DNA of 55,681 nt from Macellibacteroides fermentans (GCF_013409575.1 NZ_JACCCY010000008.1:1-55681); one strand, 5' to 3'. Numbered from the stretch's first letter, positions 8,801-19,051 are shown. Notes: generated from the sequence alone by a model not told the origin. Numbers and translations: made by a program.

Positions 8801-10075
8801 ATGAACTACGGATTGAACGACAGGATGCCTTTATTTCCCTTGCTGCTGTACGGTTTACAGTGGTTGGTGATATCCATTCCATCCATCATTATATTAGGTG
8901 CGGTAACTGCCTCGATGAATCAGGAGGGGGCAGCCCAGCAGATTCTTTACATCCAAAAATTAGTTGCCACAGTGGGAGGGGGACTTATTATCCAGATGCT
9001 GTGGGGGCATCGTCTGCCTTTGGTGATGGGACCGGCTTCGGTGTTGTTGGTGGGGATTATTTCGGCTACTGCAGCTCATGCCGATGCCGTAAATACAGCC
9101 ATCGTATTGGGAGGTGCTTTGTTGTTCGGTTTGGGTATAAGTGGGATGTTCGATAAAGTTCAGTCGGTTTTCACTCCCCGTATTGTGACTGTTATCCTTG
9201 CATTGATCGCCTTCACCTTGTCGCCCGTCATCGTACGCATGTTGTTTGGCCGCACAACCGATGTGCTTTTTAATTTTATATTGGCCCTTTCGCTTTCGCT
9301 GGTTATGATCTACCTTAACAACCGGCTTCCGGGAATGTGGCGGTCGATGGTGGTTTTTATGGGATTGGTTGTCGGTACGGCGGTCTGCTTCCTGGCAAAA
9401 GGTCCACTGTTTCCTGCGGAGATCGGCTCTGTGTCTGCGTTTTCGGCCGATTGGTTTGATTTTAGCTTCCAGCTTGACGGCGGGGTGTTACTCTCTTTTC
9501 TTTTCTGCTATATGGCGCTGATTGTAAATGAACTAGGCTCCATTCAATCGGTTGGACAACAGATCAAAGCCGATAAGCTGAATGAACGGAGCAGGAGAGG
9601 CATCTCGGTAACAGGACTATTTAATTCACTGTCGGGATTGCTCGGAGTGATCGGTCCGGTGGACTACTCCTTAAGTCCCGGTGTAATAGCAGCCACCGGT
9701 TGTGCCTCCAGGTTTCCGCTGATCCCTGCCGGAGTGGGACTAATCATGATAGCCTTCATGCCTTCGTGGCTGGTTTTTATCAGTGCTATTCCGGAGGTTA
9801 TTCTGGGAACCATTTTGTTGTATCTTATGGGTTCGCAGCTTACGGCTGCCCTACAGATGATGGCTCGTGAGAAATCGGTTTCTTCCTTCAACAGCGGTCT
9901 GATTATCGGTTTTCCGCTCATGGTTGCCCTTGTAATCTCCTTTGCCCCTGAACAGGCCCTTGCAGAATTACCTCCGCTTATCAGACCTATTCTTGGGAAT
10001 GGATTCGTAATGGGAACCCTCACCGTCTTGCTATTAGAACACGTTATATTCAAAGATAAAAAAAAGAGCTTCTAA
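8801..10075 (+). CDS. Nucleobase:cation symporter, NCS2 family
   Basis: Integral membrane permease of the uracil/xanthine permease (NCS2) family; it should import a purine or pyrimidine base with H+ or Na+. The 424 residues form about 12-14 helices. Visible landmarks are GPASVLLVGIISATAAH, the helix-8 region ALIVNELGSIQSVGQQI, and ATGCASRFPLIPAGVGLIM, which corresponds to the family's signature region. Compared with UraA the protein is of ordinary length. It is flanked by a divergent phosphoesterase on the left and is not clearly in an operon. A TATCTTTA at 8765-8772 is a near-consensus -7 box. Substrate specificity is open. Confidence 0.82.
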   Translation: MNYGLNDRMPLFPLLLYGLQWLVISIPSIIILGAVTASMNQEGAAQQILYIQKLVATVGGGLIIQMLWGHRLPLVMGPASVLLVGIISATAAHADAVNTAIVLGGALLFGLGISGMFDKVQSVFTPRIVTVILALIAFTLSPVIVRMLFGRTTDVLFNFILALSLSLVMIYLNNRLPGMWRSMVVFMGLVVGTAVCFLAKGPLFPAEIGSVSAFSADWFDFSFQLDGGVLLSFLFCYMALIVNELGSIQSVGQQIKADKLNERSRRGISVTGLFNSLSGLLGVIGPVDYSLSPGVIAATGCASRFPLIPAGVGLIMIAFMPSWLVFISAIPEVILGTILLYLMGSQLTAALQMMAREKSVSSFNSGLIIGFPLMVALVISFAPEQALAELPPLIRPILGNGFVMGTLTVLLLEHVIFKDKKKSF

Positions 10076-10389
10076 CGGATAGCTCGGTTATTCTTAGAAG
10101 AGTAATTGTGTTAAAAGTGTTTCTGTTTAAAAGAGGTGCTTCCAATAACTACCAGCTTCGGTATTTATAAAAGAAGTGTAAATTAAAAATACCGATTATT
10201 TGTTTTTTTCAAATTTATACCCTATGTTTGTTGCCGAAACCTAGCCGTACGCCTTACTCTCTTTCGTGGGGGCACGTGATACGGATATTATAAAGAATTT
10301 CTCCCCTATTTGATCCTATTATTATATGACTGACAAAACGATGCTTTGTCGGAATTCATTTGTTTTCCTTATGATTTAAAATAATTAAT
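10076..10389 (+). other. Intergenic region and leader of the FAD oxidoreductase gene
   Basis: About 310 bp without a gene. It holds a full promoter (10199-10231), a leader of roughly 150 nt, and a perfect small hairpin GACAAA/TTTGTC (10332-10350, 7-nt loop) about 40 nt before the start codon. Confidence 0.6.
10199..10231 (+). promoter_or_regulatory. Full-consensus promoter of the FAD oxidoreductase gene
   Basis: TTTG (10199-10202), a 20-bp spacer and TATGTTTGT (10223-10231) match TTTG-N19-21-TAnnTTTG exactly. The predicted start is near 10238. Confidence 0.75.
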
Positions 10390-12114
10390 ATGGATCGTAG
10401 AAATTTTATTGAACGTCTTACCATGGGAGGAGGAGCACTTGCCACATCTTCTTTGATGGGGTTTTCTGTTCCGGAGAATCAACAGACAAAACGTATTAAA
10501 CGAGAGGAGTCGGACCAGAAGCTTACTGCCGATGTAGTGATAATAGGTGCCGGTCTGGGAGGTTGTGCTGCTGCTTTTTCGGCTTTACGCAACAACCTTA
10601 CAGTAGTGCTTACCGAAGAGACCGATTGGGTAGGCGGACAGCTTACGCAACAGGGCGTTCCACCCGACGAGCACATGTGGATTGAAACACATGGCGCCCC
10701 TCAGCTTTACCGCGACTTCAGAACAGCCATCCGTGCGTATTATAAAAAGAACTATCCGCTCACAGAGCAGGCTAAGGCTGTTCAGTACCTCAATCCGGGT
10801 TCCGGATCTGTGTCTAAGCTCTGTCACGAACCCCAGGTGGCAGTAAGCGTACTTATGGAGATGATGGCACCTTATATAAGTGCGCAGAAGCTGGTTCTGC
10901 TTACGGAGCACAAAGTAGTGAATGCTACTGTGGAAAAGGATGAGGTGCGTTCCGTAAATGTGAAGAACCTCCGCAACAAGCAGACCGTAACACTTTCCGG
11001 ATCCTATTTTGTGGATGCCACCGAGTTGGGCGACCTGCTGCCACTTACGGGTACCGAGTACGTTACGGGTACCGAATCGAAGGCACAGACCAACGAGCTG
11101 CATGCTCCGGACAAGGCAAACCCCAAGAACAACCAGGCGTTTACCATGTGTTTTGCCATAGACTATGCACCGGGAGAAGATTGGACCATCAAAAAGCCGG
11201 CCGAATACGACTTTTGGAAGGAGTTTGTTCCCAAGATGAGAATTCCATGGTCTGGTAAGATGATAGGGTTGCACTATTCGGATCCGCGTACGCTGAAACC
11301 TAAAGAGCTGGGTTTCCACCCTGACGGTCGACAGATGGGCAGTATGTTGAATTTATGGAACTACCGCAAGATAATAAACCGTGAGAATTTTGTTCCGGGC
11401 TTCTACAAAGGAGATATAACCATTGTTAACTGGCCGCAGAACGATTATGTACTGGGTGATATTGTAGACGTAAGCGAAGAGGTGTTCAACAAACATGTGT
11501 ACAGAGCCAAACAGCAGAGTCTTTCGCTGTTATACTGGCTGCAGACCGAGGCTCCGCGTCCCGACGGGGGCAAGGGTTGGCCGGGTGTGCGATTGCGTAA
11601 GGATATAATGGGTACAGACGACGGACTGGCAAAGTATCCCTATATTCGCGAAGCAAGACGTATCAAGGCTTTGTTTACCGTGTTGGAAGAACACGTAGGT
11701 GCCGAAAACCGTGCTAAGGTTACGGGGCAGACTACCGGACTCACGTCTGCACCTTTCTACGACAGCGTAGGGGTAGGGTATTACCACATCGATCTTCACC
11801 CCAGCAGCGATGGAGAGAACTACCTCGATTTCGGTTCGTTGCCTTTCCAGATACCTTTAGGATCACTTATCCCGGTTCGCATGAAGAACTTGCTTCCGGC
11901 CAACAAAAATATCGGTACCACCCATATAACCAACGGTTGTTTCCGTCTGCATCCAGTAGAATGGAGTATCGGCGAGGCAGTGGGAATGCTGGTATCTTAT
12001 TCGCTGGATAAGAAAGTCACACCACGTAACGTACGCGAAAACGCATCCATGTTAAAAGAATTTCAGGATTTTATCCGTTCGCAAGGTATCGAAACCGAAT
12101 GGAAGAAGGCCTGA
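10390..12114 (+). CDS. FAD-dependent oxidoreductase, putative exported
   Basis: Flavoprotein of the large FAD_oxidored (PF12831-type) group common in Bacteroidetes, often found near carbohydrate or secondary-metabolite genes; the reaction is unknown. The N-terminus (DRRNFIERLTMGGGALATSSLMGF) resembles a twin-arginine signal. The Rossmann motif GAGLGG at 53-58 and a downstream acidic residue (LTEET) bind FAD. The segment TDWVGGQLTQQG near 83 and the C-terminal INGCFRLHPVEWSIGEAVGML-like block are typical of the family. It is 574 residues long and monocistronic with its own consensus promoter. Export is inferred only from the twin-arginine-like start. Confidence 0.8.
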   Translation: MDRRNFIERLTMGGGALATSSLMGFSVPENQQTKRIKREESDQKLTADVVIIGAGLGGCAAAFSALRNNLTVVLTEETDWVGGQLTQQGVPPDEHMWIETHGAPQLYRDFRTAIRAYYKKNYPLTEQAKAVQYLNPGSGSVSKLCHEPQVAVSVLMEMMAPYISAQKLVLLTEHKVVNATVEKDEVRSVNVKNLRNKQTVTLSGSYFVDATELGDLLPLTGTEYVTGTESKAQTNELHAPDKANPKNNQAFTMCFAIDYAPGEDWTIKKPAEYDFWKEFVPKMRIPWSGKMIGLHYSDPRTLKPKELGFHPDGRQMGSMLNLWNYRKIINRENFVPGFYKGDITIVNWPQNDYVLGDIVDVSEEVFNKHVYRAKQQSLSLLYWLQTEAPRPDGGKGWPGVRLRKDIMGTDDGLAKYPYIREARRIKALFTVLEEHVGAENRAKVTGQTTGLTSAPFYDSVGVGYYHIDLHPSSDGENYLDFGSLPFQIPLGSLIPVRMKNLLPANKNIGTTHITNGCFRLHPVEWSIGEAVGMLVSYSLDKKVTPRNVRENASMLKEFQDFIRSQGIETEWKKA

Positions 12115-12121
12115 TTGCTTT

Positions 12122-12235
12122 AACAATCGGATAAAGATCGGATTACAAGCCAACTGAATTGCAACGGATCTCAATAGGATAACAATCAGATTAAACGAAT
12201 AGCAATCAGATAACGATTAGCTAACAATCAGATAG
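12122..12235 (+). repeat. Degenerate short repeats AACAATCAGATA
   Basis: Related 13-mers occur at 12122 (aacaatcggataa), 12181 (aacaatcagatta), 12201 (agcaatcagataa) and 12223 (aacaatcagatag). The last three are spaced by 20 and 22 bp. They lie between the oxidoreductase stop and its terminator. Confidence 0.6.
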
Positions 12236-12244
12236 CACGAAGGA

Positions 12245-12282
12245 GGATACCTGTCTTACGATGGGTATCCTTTCTTTTATTT
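12245..12282 (+). terminator. Intrinsic terminator of the oxidoreductase gene
   Basis: GGATACC (12245-12251) pairs with GGTATCC (12264-12270) and is followed by a T-rich run. Confidence 0.8.
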
Positions 12283-12315
12283 CGAGGAAACTGCTGTAGG
12301 TAAAGTTGTTTTAAC

Positions 12316-12323
12316 TACTTTTG
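12316..12323 (+). promoter_or_regulatory. -7 box of the EamA transporter gene
   Basis: TACTTTTG fits TAnnTTTG, 31 bp before the ATG at 12355. The -33 element is not clear. Confidence 0.4.
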
Positions 12324-12354
12324 TAGCATTATATGAAGTTGCAGTTCCTCTACA

Positions 12355-13272
12355 ATGATAAATAAAGAGATAAAAATGTCGCACCTCATGGCAGGTGTAA
12401 CATCCATAGTCTGGGGTACAACCCTGGTGTCTTCCAAAGTCTTATTGCATTACGGTCTTACACCGGCACAAATAATGCTGTACCGTTTTATAATAGCCTA
12501 CCTCTTTTTGTGGATATTGTATCCACGCACCCACCGTATTAAAAGCGTGAAAGACGAACTCTCTTTTCTTTCCATCGGCTTTTTTGGGGGTACGTTGTAC
12601 TTCCTGCTTGAAAATACGGCGTTGGAGTACACACAGGCTACCAACGTGGGACTAATCTGTGCAACGGTTCCGTTGCTTACGGCTATGCTGGCTCATCTGT
12701 TTATGAAAGGTGTCCGGCTGAGTCGTTATATCCTTGCCGGATCCATACTATCCCTTGCCGGAGTTGCCCTGGTGGTGTTTAACGGTAATTTTATCCTCAA
12801 GCTCAATCCGCTGGGCGACCTGCTCACCTTTGGAGCCGCCTTCAGTTGGGCGGTTTATTCCATCTTGATACGTCACATCAGCGGACGATACAACGTGCTG
12901 TTTATCACCCGTAAACTCTTTCTGTACGGACTGCTCACCTTATCGCCTTACTTCCTGTTTCAGCCTTTCGGAGCACCGCTCAAAACCCTTCTGATACCCG
13001 AAGTTGCGGCCAATCTGTTGTTTCTGGGAGTGATAGCCTCTTCGCTGTGCTACGTAATGTGGAGTGTGGCCATCAAGAACCTGGGCCCGATAACCACCAA
13101 TAATTACATCTACCTGCTTCCTTTTATCACCATGCTAACGGCTGCCGTCGTGCTGGATGAAAAGATTACGATGTTCGTAATTATAGGAGCGTTGCTTATC
13201 ATCGGAGGGGTATGGTATGCCGAAAACGGACATAAGGTGGTGCTTCGAGGCAAAAGGGTGCTGAACAGTTAA
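12355..13272 (+). CDS. DMT-superfamily transporter with two EamA domains
   Basis: Inner-membrane protein of the drug/metabolite transporter superfamily, probably an exporter of amino acids or other small metabolites. The 305 residues give ten helices in two EamA repeats, about 9-142 and 152-290. Typical EamA landmarks are SIVWGTTLVSSKVLL at the start, the helix around YTQATNVGLICATVPLLTAMLA, and the second-repeat FGAAFSWAVYSILIRHIS. An alternative start at the ATG eight codons in (12379 region) would remove a polar leader. The substrate cannot be predicted. The gene ends 37 bp before the HMA-AraC gene on the same strand, so a shared transcript is possible. Confidence 0.88.
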   Translation: MINKEIKMSHLMAGVTSIVWGTTLVSSKVLLHYGLTPAQIMLYRFIIAYLFLWILYPRTHRIKSVKDELSFLSIGFFGGTLYFLLENTALEYTQATNVGLICATVPLLTAMLAHLFMKGVRLSRYILAGSILSLAGVALVVFNGNFILKLNPLGDLLTFGAAFSWAVYSILIRHISGRYNVLFITRKLFLYGLLTLSPYFLFQPFGAPLKTLLIPEVAANLLFLGVIASSLCYVMWSVAIKNLGPITTNNYIYLLPFITMLTAAVVLDEKITMFVIIGALLIIGGVWYAENGHKVVLRGKRVLNS

Positions 13273-13309
13273 GGCCTCCTTTCTGTTTATTAGCTATAAT
13301 CCGGATGAT

Positions 13310-13870
13310 ATGAAACTTTATATACGAAATATGGTCTGCAACCGCTGCATCATGGTGGTGCGGTCGGAGTTGGAAAAGGCCGGCTTCAACCCTCTGCACG
13401 TAGGGTTAGGCGAGGTTGAGCTGGAAGGAGAGCTGACTGAAGCAGAGAAAGTGAGCCTGAATGAACGGCTCGCCGCGCTGGGCTTTTCGCTGATAGACGA
13501 CAAGCGGAGCCGTATCATCGAGAAGATAAAGAATCTTATTACGGAGCTGGTTTATCAGAAAAACAACGAACTTAGGTCCAACCTGTCCGATTACCTTTCT
13601 GATGCACTGCGGTCCGACTATTCATCACTCAGCAACCTGTTTGCTCAGATCGAGAATACCACCATCGAACATTACTACATCGCCCAGAAAATAGAACGGG
13701 TGAAGGAGTTGCTTGTGTACGACGAGCTGTCACTCAGCGAAATTGCCGATATGTTGCACTATAGCAGTGTTTCACACGTAAGCAAGCAGTTTAAGCAGGT
13801 TACGGGTCTGACCCCTACACACTACAAACAACTCAAGGAAAATAAACGCCGTCCCCTGGACGAACTCTGA
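13310..13870 (+). CDS. AraC-type regulator with N-terminal heavy-metal-associated domain
   Basis: Predicted metal-responsive transcription factor for the adjacent copper ATPase. Residues 1-65 resemble a small HMA (ferredoxin-like) domain with the metal-binding motif MVCNRC (Cys10, Cys13). A linker follows. Residues 100-186 form an AraC/XylS DNA-binding domain: a first helix-turn-helix around LSLSEIADMLHYSSVSHVSKQFK and the signature GLTPTHYKQL. There is no sugar-type cupin domain, so the Cys pair is the likely sensor. It lies 80 bp upstream of copA with a palindrome in the gap. Family knowledge: fused HMA-AraC proteins occur beside copper ATPases in Bacteroidetes. Copper as the ligand is inference. 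Confidence 0.85.
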   Translation: MKLYIRNMVCNRCIMVVRSELEKAGFNPLHVGLGEVELEGELTEAEKVSLNERLAALGFSLIDDKRSRIIEKIKNLITELVYQKNNELRSNLSDYLSDALRSDYSSLSNLFAQIENTTIEHYYIAQKIERVKELLVYDELSLSEIADMLHYSSVSHVSKQFKQVTGLTPTHYKQLKENKRRPLDEL

Positions 13871-13873
13871 AAC

Positions 13874-13900
13874 TATACAAATCGTTTCCATAATTGTATA
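13874..13900. promoter_or_regulatory. Candidate operator: TATACAA-N13-TTGTATA
   Basis: A perfect 7-bp inverted repeat, TATACAA (13874-13880) and TTGTATA (13894-13900), with half-site centres 20 bp apart, about two helical turns. It lies between the AraC-type gene and copA, just upstream of a TTTGC-type -7 candidate (13911-13919). It is the natural candidate site for the upstream regulator. Confidence 0.5.
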
Positions 13901-13950
13901 ACGCAGATTCCCTCTTTGCATCGGATATTTGCAATAAAAAAGAGAAGATT

Positions 13951-16359
13951 ATGAAACATACGTATCTGGTTACAGGAATGAGTTGCAACGGTTGCCGCAC
14001 AAGGGTGGAGAAGGCCCTTAATACGGTGGACGGTGCAACGGTAAATGTCACTTTGGATCCGCCGCTGGCAACTGTGACTGCCGATAAAGAGATTGAGTTA
14101 TCCCAACTGCAACAAGCCCTGCGCGAGATAGGACATTATGAACTGTCGGAGACTGAGTTGGACGAAAACGGCATGCCCCCTGCCTGCTGCAGCGGACATA
14201 CCCATTCGCACACCTATCCGGAGAAGACCGTCTCCAGCAGCAGCGAAGGTATCTATTACTGCCCCATGCAGTGCGAGGGAGATAAAATGTACAACGAGCC
14301 GGGCAGCTGCAAAGTGTGCGGTATGGACTTAGTGGCGGCTGTTACCGCTGGTGACGACGAGGAGGACAGCTCCTATACCTCCTTAAAAAGGAAATTCAAG
14401 ATCGCGTTACTCTTTACCATCCCTATTTTTGTACTCTCCATGGGCGATATGCTTCCCGGCAGACCCGTATCATCGGTGTTGCCTCATACATTGAACAACT
14501 GGCTGCAGTTTGCTCTCTCGTTGCCGGTGGTGTTCTATGCTGCATGGATGTTTTTCCAAAGAGCCTGGGTGTCGGTAAAAAGTTGGAATCTCAATATGTT
14601 CACCCTTATCGGTCTGGGTGCCGGAGCCGCCTTTATCTTCAGTCTGGTTGGGCTATTAGCACCGGACCTGTTCCCTCATCAGTTTACCGGCCATGGTGGA
14701 ACGGTGCACCTCTATTTCGAATCCACCACGGTAATCCTCACATTGGTATTGCTCGGTCAGTTGCTGGAAGCCCGTGCACACAAGCAGACCACCAGCGCCA
14801 TCAAGGCCCTGCTTAAACTGGCGCCTACGGAAGCTACCCTCGCAGATGGCACTGTGATTCCGGTGGATCAGATAAAGAAAGGCGATATCCTGCGGGTGAA
14901 GCCGGGCGAGAAGATCCCGGTGGATGGCATAATAACCGAAGGCCAGGCGGTGGTGGATGAGTCCATGATTACCGGCGAACCTGTTCCGGTGGATAAATCC
15001 ACAGGTAGCCGGGTGAGTGCCGGTACCATAAACAGTACCCGTTCCTTCCTGATGCAGGCCGAAAAGGTAGGCTCTGAAACCCTGCTTTCACAGATCATTG
15101 AGATGGTACGTACAGCCAGCCGTTCACGGGCACCCATCCAGAACCTGGCCGATAAGATAGCCGGATACTTTGTGCCAGTCGTGTTCATCGTCTCCGTTAT
15201 CACCTTTATCGTATGGGCGGTTGCCGGTCCGCAGCCCTCCTACGTATACGCCTTTGTGAATGCCCTGGCGGTACTTATCATTGCCTGCCCCTGTGCTTTG
15301 GGACTGGCAACGCCTATGGCCGTAATGGTTGGGGTAGGTAAGGGGGCCCAGCAGGGAGTCCTTATTAAAAATGCCGAGTCGCTGGAGAAGCTCAACCGTA
15401 TGGATGTGCTGATAACGGACAAGACCGGCACTCTTACCCAGGGTAAACCCTCGGTGGAAAAGGTGGTGGCTTTCGACGGCTTCGATCCTGCGCAGTTAGT
15501 ATATTACATGGCCTCGTTGAACAGCCACAGCGAACACCCGTTGGCCCAGGCCATCGGAACCTATGCAAAGGAGCAGAACCTGCAGCCGGGAACCGTTACC
15601 GGTTTCGAATCCCTTACAGGCAAAGGACTGGTGGGGACGGTAGACGGCAAACGCCTGACTCTGGGCAATGCCGTACTGATGGAGTCGATGCAAATAGCCG
15701 TTCCCGACACCTGGAGACAGAAGGTGGAAGAGGAACAGCTGCAGGGCAAAACCGTATCCTACTTCGCGATGGAGGGGCAGTCGGCTGCCTTTATCTCCAT
15801 CTCTGACCCTGTAAAAAGCACCAGTAGGGAGGCCATCCGCCTGTTGCAATCGGAGGGAGTAGAGGTGGTGATGCTTACCGGTGACAATCATAATACTGCC
15901 AAATCCGTGGCCGATGCCTTGCACCTCGATTCGTTCAAGGCCGGTTGTCTGCCCGAAGACAAGCTGTCGTATATCAAACAGCTGCAGGCACAGGGTAAAG
16001 TGGTAGCCATGGCTGGCGACGGCATCAACGACGCCCCCGCACTGGCCCAGGCCAACATCGGCATCGCCATGGGAACCGGAACCGATGTAGCTATCGAAAG
16101 TGCCGGAATCACCCTTTTGAAAGGCGACCTGATGGGTATTGTGAAGGCCCGGAAACTAAGCGCGCTTGTGATGAAGAATATAAAGCAGAACCTCTTCTTT
16201 GCCTTCTTCTACAATGCCCTTGGTATACCCGTTGCCGCCGGAGTGCTGTACCCCGTATTCGGTCTGCTGCTTTCACCCATGATTGCCGCCGCCGCCATGA
16301 GTTTCAGCTCCGTATCGGTAATCTCTAATTCATTAAGGCTCAGAAAAAGTAAATTATAA
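13951..16359 (+). CDS. copA: Copper(I)-exporting P1B-type ATPase
   Basis: Inner-membrane pump that uses ATP to export Cu+. I take the start at 13951 because the HMA domain begins there. A longer reading begins upstream, but its extra 19 residues are unlike the family. Order: HMA domain with GMSCNGC (Cys12, Cys15); a His-rich stretch; a second metal-binding module YYCPMQC...CKVCGMDL; then the ATPase. Key motifs are TGEP, the TM6 metal site IACPCALG, the phosphorylation site DKTGTLT, SEHP, and [10 protein letters not shown]. The Cu+ signatures of TM7 (N-x6-YN-x4-P) and TM8 (MSFSS) are complete. The 802 residues are full length. The HMA-AraC gene upstream likely controls it. Confidence 0.95.
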   Translation: MKHTYLVTGMSCNGCRTRVEKALNTVDGATVNVTLDPPLATVTADKEIELSQLQQALREIGHYELSETELDENGMPPACCSGHTHSHTYPEKTVSSSSEGIYYCPMQCEGDKMYNEPGSCKVCGMDLVAAVTAGDDEEDSSYTSLKRKFKIALLFTIPIFVLSMGDMLPGRPVSSVLPHTLNNWLQFALSLPVVFYAAWMFFQRAWVSVKSWNLNMFTLIGLGAGAAFIFSLVGLLAPDLFPHQFTGHGGTVHLYFESTTVILTLVLLGQLLEARAHKQTTSAIKALLKLAPTEATLADGTVIPVDQIKKGDILRVKPGEKIPVDGIITEGQAVVDESMITGEPVPVDKSTGSRVSAGTINSTRSFLMQAEKVGSETLLSQIIEMVRTASRSRAPIQNLADKIAGYFVPVVFIVSVITFIVWAVAGPQPSYVYAFVNALAVLIIACPCALGLATPMAVMVGVGKGAQQGVLIKNAESLEKLNRMDVLITDKTGTLTQGKPSVEKVVAFDGFDPAQLVYYMASLNSHSEHPLAQAIGTYAKEQNLQPGTVTGFESLTGKGLVGTVDGKRLTLGNAVLMESMQIAVPDTWRQKVEEEQLQGKTVSYFAMEGQSAAFISISDPVKSTSREAIRLLQSEGVEVVMLTGDNHNTAKSVADALHLDSFKAGCLPEDKLSYIKQLQAQGKVVAMAGDGINDAPALAQANIGIAMGTGTDVAIESAGITLLKGDLMGIVKARKLSALVMKNIKQNLFFAFFYNALGIPVAAGVLYPVFGLLLSPMIAAAAMSFSSVSVISNSLRLRKSKL

Positions 16360-16446
16360 TTTGCATCATTTTTTTCTCCGGAAAATAGGTATAGTTACAT
16401 TCTTTTTTATCTACTTTTACAGAGTTAAACTTAAATTCTAGTAGAA

Positions 16447-18651
16447 ATGATAACACCTATTTTCTGGATTGTGCCCATCGCCTCTCTGTTGGCTCTTTCT
16501 TTGGCATTTTTCTTCTACAAACAGATGATGAAGGAAAGCGAAGGTACTGAAATGATGGCGAAAATTGCATCTCACGTACGTGAAGGAGCAATGTCTTATC
16601 TGAAGCAGCAATACAAGGTTGTTGCTTCTGTATTTGTGGTTCTTGTTATTTTATTTGCTATTATGGCCTTTGGCTTCGGGGTGCAGAACGAGTGGGTACC
16701 CGTTGCCTTCCTTACCGGAGGTTTCTTTTCCGGATTGGCCGGTTTCTTAGGAATGAAAACAGCAACGTATGCCTCTGCCAGAACGGCAAATGCAGCCCGC
16801 ACATCACTCAATAAAGGGTTGCAGATCGCCTTCCGTAGCGGTGCCGTAATGGGACTCGTGGTTGTTGGTCTGGGCTTGCTGGACATCTCTTTCTGGTACG
16901 TTCTGCTTAATTCGGTGATTCCTGCCGAAGCTATGGACCCTACGCACAAACTCTCCATCATCACAACCACCATGCTTACCTTCGGTATGGGAGCCTCCAC
17001 CCAGGCCCTGTTTGCCCGTGTGGGTGGTGGTATCTATACCAAGGCTGCCGATGTGGGAGCCGACCTGGTAGGGAAGGTGGAAGCCGGTATCCCCGAAGAC
17101 GATCCGCGTAACCCGGCTACCATAGCCGACAATGTGGGCGACAATGTGGGTGACGTTGCCGGTATGGGTGCCGACTTGTACGAATCTTACTGCGGTTCTA
17201 TCCTGGCTACCGCCGCCTTGGGTGCAGCAGCCTATGTGGCCACCGGTAATGTAGAAATGCAATACAAGGCGGTTATCGCCCCGATGCTTATTGCGGCGGT
17301 GGGTATTGTGCTCTCTATCCTGGGTATCTTTGCGGTACGTACTAATGAGAATGCCACCATTAAGAATTTGTTACGTTCGCTGGCCGTGGGAACCAATCTC
17401 AGCTCGGTGCTGATTGCCATTTCCACCTTCGGTATCTTATATATGCTGCAGCTCGAAAACTGGTTCTGGGTAGCCTGTTCCGTTATCACCGGTCTGCTGG
17501 TTGGTATTATTATCGGACAGTCTACGGAATACTATACATCCCAGTCCTACCGTCCCACCCAGCGTATTTCGGAAGCCGGTAAAACCGGTCCGGCTACGGT
17601 TATCATTTCGGGTATCGGATTAGGAATGATATCTACCGCCATTCCCGTTGTGGCCGTTGCCACGGGGATCATCCTCTCGTACCTGTTTGCTTCGGGCTTC
17701 GACTTTGCCAACGCTTCCATGGGACTTTACGGTATCGGTATCGCTGCAGTCGGTATGTTGTCTACGCTGGGTATCACCCTGGCTACCGACGCTTACGGAC
17801 CTATTGCCGACAATGCCGGAGGTAATGCCGAGATGTGCGGATTGGGTAAAGAGGTGCGTAAACGTACCGATGCTCTGGATTCACTGGGTAACACCACCGC
17901 TGCCACCGGAAAAGGCTTTGCCATCGGATCGGCTGCATTAACCGGACTGGCCTTGCTTGCCTCCTATATTGAAGAAATCAAGATAGGACTTATCCGCATT
18001 GGTCAGACTGTACTCAATTTTGCCGACGGACGCGAGATCCCCATCCACAAGGCAACCTTCACCGACTTTATGTACTACTATGATGTAACCCTGATGAATC
18101 CCAAGGTGCTGGCTGGTATGTTCCTGGGTTCTATGATGGCCTTCCTGTTCTGCGGACTCACCATGAATGCTGTGGGTCGCGCTGCCGGACACATGGTAGA
18201 AGAGGTACGCCGTCAGTTCCGCGAAATTAAAGGAATCCTTACCGGCGAAGGCGAACCCGATTATGCCCGCTGCGTAGAGATCTCCACCAAAGGCGCACAG
18301 CACGAGATGATATTCCCCTCCCTGCTGGCCATCATCGCACCCATCGTAACCGGACTTATCTTTGGGGTAACCGGTGTGATCGGACTGCTTATCGGCGGAC
18401 TAAGCTCCGGCTTTGTACTAGCTATCTTTATGGCTAATGCCGGTGGCGCGTGGGACAATGCCAAGAAATACGTAGAAGAAGACAACTTGGGCGGTAAAGG
18501 CGGAGATGTACACAAAGCCACTGTAGTAGGCGACACTGTAGGCGATCCATTTAAAGACACATCCGGCCCAAGTCTAAACATCCTTATCAAGCTTATGAGC
18601 ATGGTAGCCATCGTAATGGCCGGCCTAACCGTAGCCTGGAGCCTGTTCTGA
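16447..18651 (+). CDS. hppA: Membrane-bound pyrophosphatase, K+-dependent ion pump
   Basis: Hydrolyses cytosolic PPi and pumps Na+ and/or H+ across the inner membrane. The protein has 734 residues and about 16 helices. The PPi-binding signature [35 protein letters not shown] is intact (residues about 200-235; quoted motif core: DNVGDNVGD). A second acidic site, DNAGGNAEM, lies near 458, and a third, [14 protein letters not shown], near the C-terminus. In [17 protein letters not shown] the residue after GNTT is Ala, not Lys; this marks the K+-dependent subfamily. Na+ transport is likely because Bacteroides homologues are Na+ or Na+,H+ pumps, but the ion cannot be proven here. Single gene with a strong terminator. 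Confidence 0.95.
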   Translation: MITPIFWIVPIASLLALSLAFFFYKQMMKESEGTEMMAKIASHVREGAMSYLKQQYKVVASVFVVLVILFAIMAFGFGVQNEWVPVAFLTGGFFSGLAGFLGMKTATYASARTANAARTSLNKGLQIAFRSGAVMGLVVVGLGLLDISFWYVLLNSVIPAEAMDPTHKLSIITTTMLTFGMGASTQALFARVGGGIYTKAADVGADLVGKVEAGIPEDDPRNPATIADNVGDNVGDVAGMGADLYESYCGSILATAALGAAAYVATGNVEMQYKAVIAPMLIAAVGIVLSILGIFAVRTNENATIKNLLRSLAVGTNLSSVLIAISTFGILYMLQLENWFWVACSVITGLLVGIIIGQSTEYYTSQSYRPTQRISEAGKTGPATVIISGIGLGMISTAIPVVAVATGIILSYLFASGFDFANASMGLYGIGIAAVGMLSTLGITLATDAYGPIADNAGGNAEMCGLGKEVRKRTDALDSLGNTTAATGKGFAIGSAALTGLALLASYIEEIKIGLIRIGQTVLNFADGREIPIHKATFTDFMYYYDVTLMNPKVLAGMFLGSMMAFLFCGLTMNAVGRAAGHMVEEVRRQFREIKGILTGEGEPDYARCVEISTKGAQHEMIFPSLLAIIAPIVTGLIFGVTGVIGLLIGGLSSGFVLAIFMANAGGAWDNAKKYVEEDNLGGKGGDVHKATVVGDTVGDPFKDTSGPSLNILIKLMSMVAIVMAGLTVAWSLF

Positions 18652-18670
18652 TCTACCTAGGTTCCTAACG

Positions 18671-18735
18671 TAATAAAATAAATCACCTCCTGTTACACAG
18701 CTAACTTGCGTGACTGGGGGTGATTTATTTTATTA
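18671..18735. terminator. Long-stem terminator after hppA
   Basis: A perfect 17-bp inverted repeat (18671-18687 with 18719-18735; core AAATCACC/GGTGATTT) extended by wobble pairs around an inner loop. Both flanks are A/T-rich, so it can act in both directions. Confidence 0.8.
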
Positions 18736-18786
18736 TGATTTAATAGATAGCAATGTTTTGCCTATTGCCATCCTATAAATTAAAAC

Positions 18787-18820
18787 CTCATTAATGAATG
18801 AAATCTAATTCATTAATGAG
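18787..18820. repeat. 13-bp perfect inverted repeat near the IS3 insertion
   Basis: CTCATTAATGAAT (18787-18799) and ATTCATTAATGAG (18808-18820) with an 8-nt loop. It is AT-rich and lies 24 bp outside the left end of the IS3 element. Its function is unknown. Confidence 0.6.
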
Positions 18821-19051
18821 CTAAAAATCGACTTTATGAATATAGTACTCCCTCTTTTTCGACCACTTGATCAGCCTTTTACCTATATGAAGGCCTTTTA
18901 ATATTTTTATTCGTTTTTTTCTTTTCAATGCTTTTTTAAGGTATGAGTAGATTCATGCAAGGCCAACCCGTAGCTTTAGCGAAGGGTTGTTCATTTTAGC
19001 CTTTCAAGAATCGGAGCATACCTTTTCTTTGCATTTAAAAGAAAAGAACGC

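Noticed and set aside
12122-12235. CRISPR-like array
   Set aside because: The repeats are 13 bp, degenerate and separated by only 7-9 bp or by 46 bp. They have no spacers, and there are no cas genes anywhere in the window.
13894-13950. The upstream extension of copA (start before 13951)
   Set aside because: The extra 19 residues would include the putative operator end and are unlike CopA N-termini, which begin at the HMA domain.
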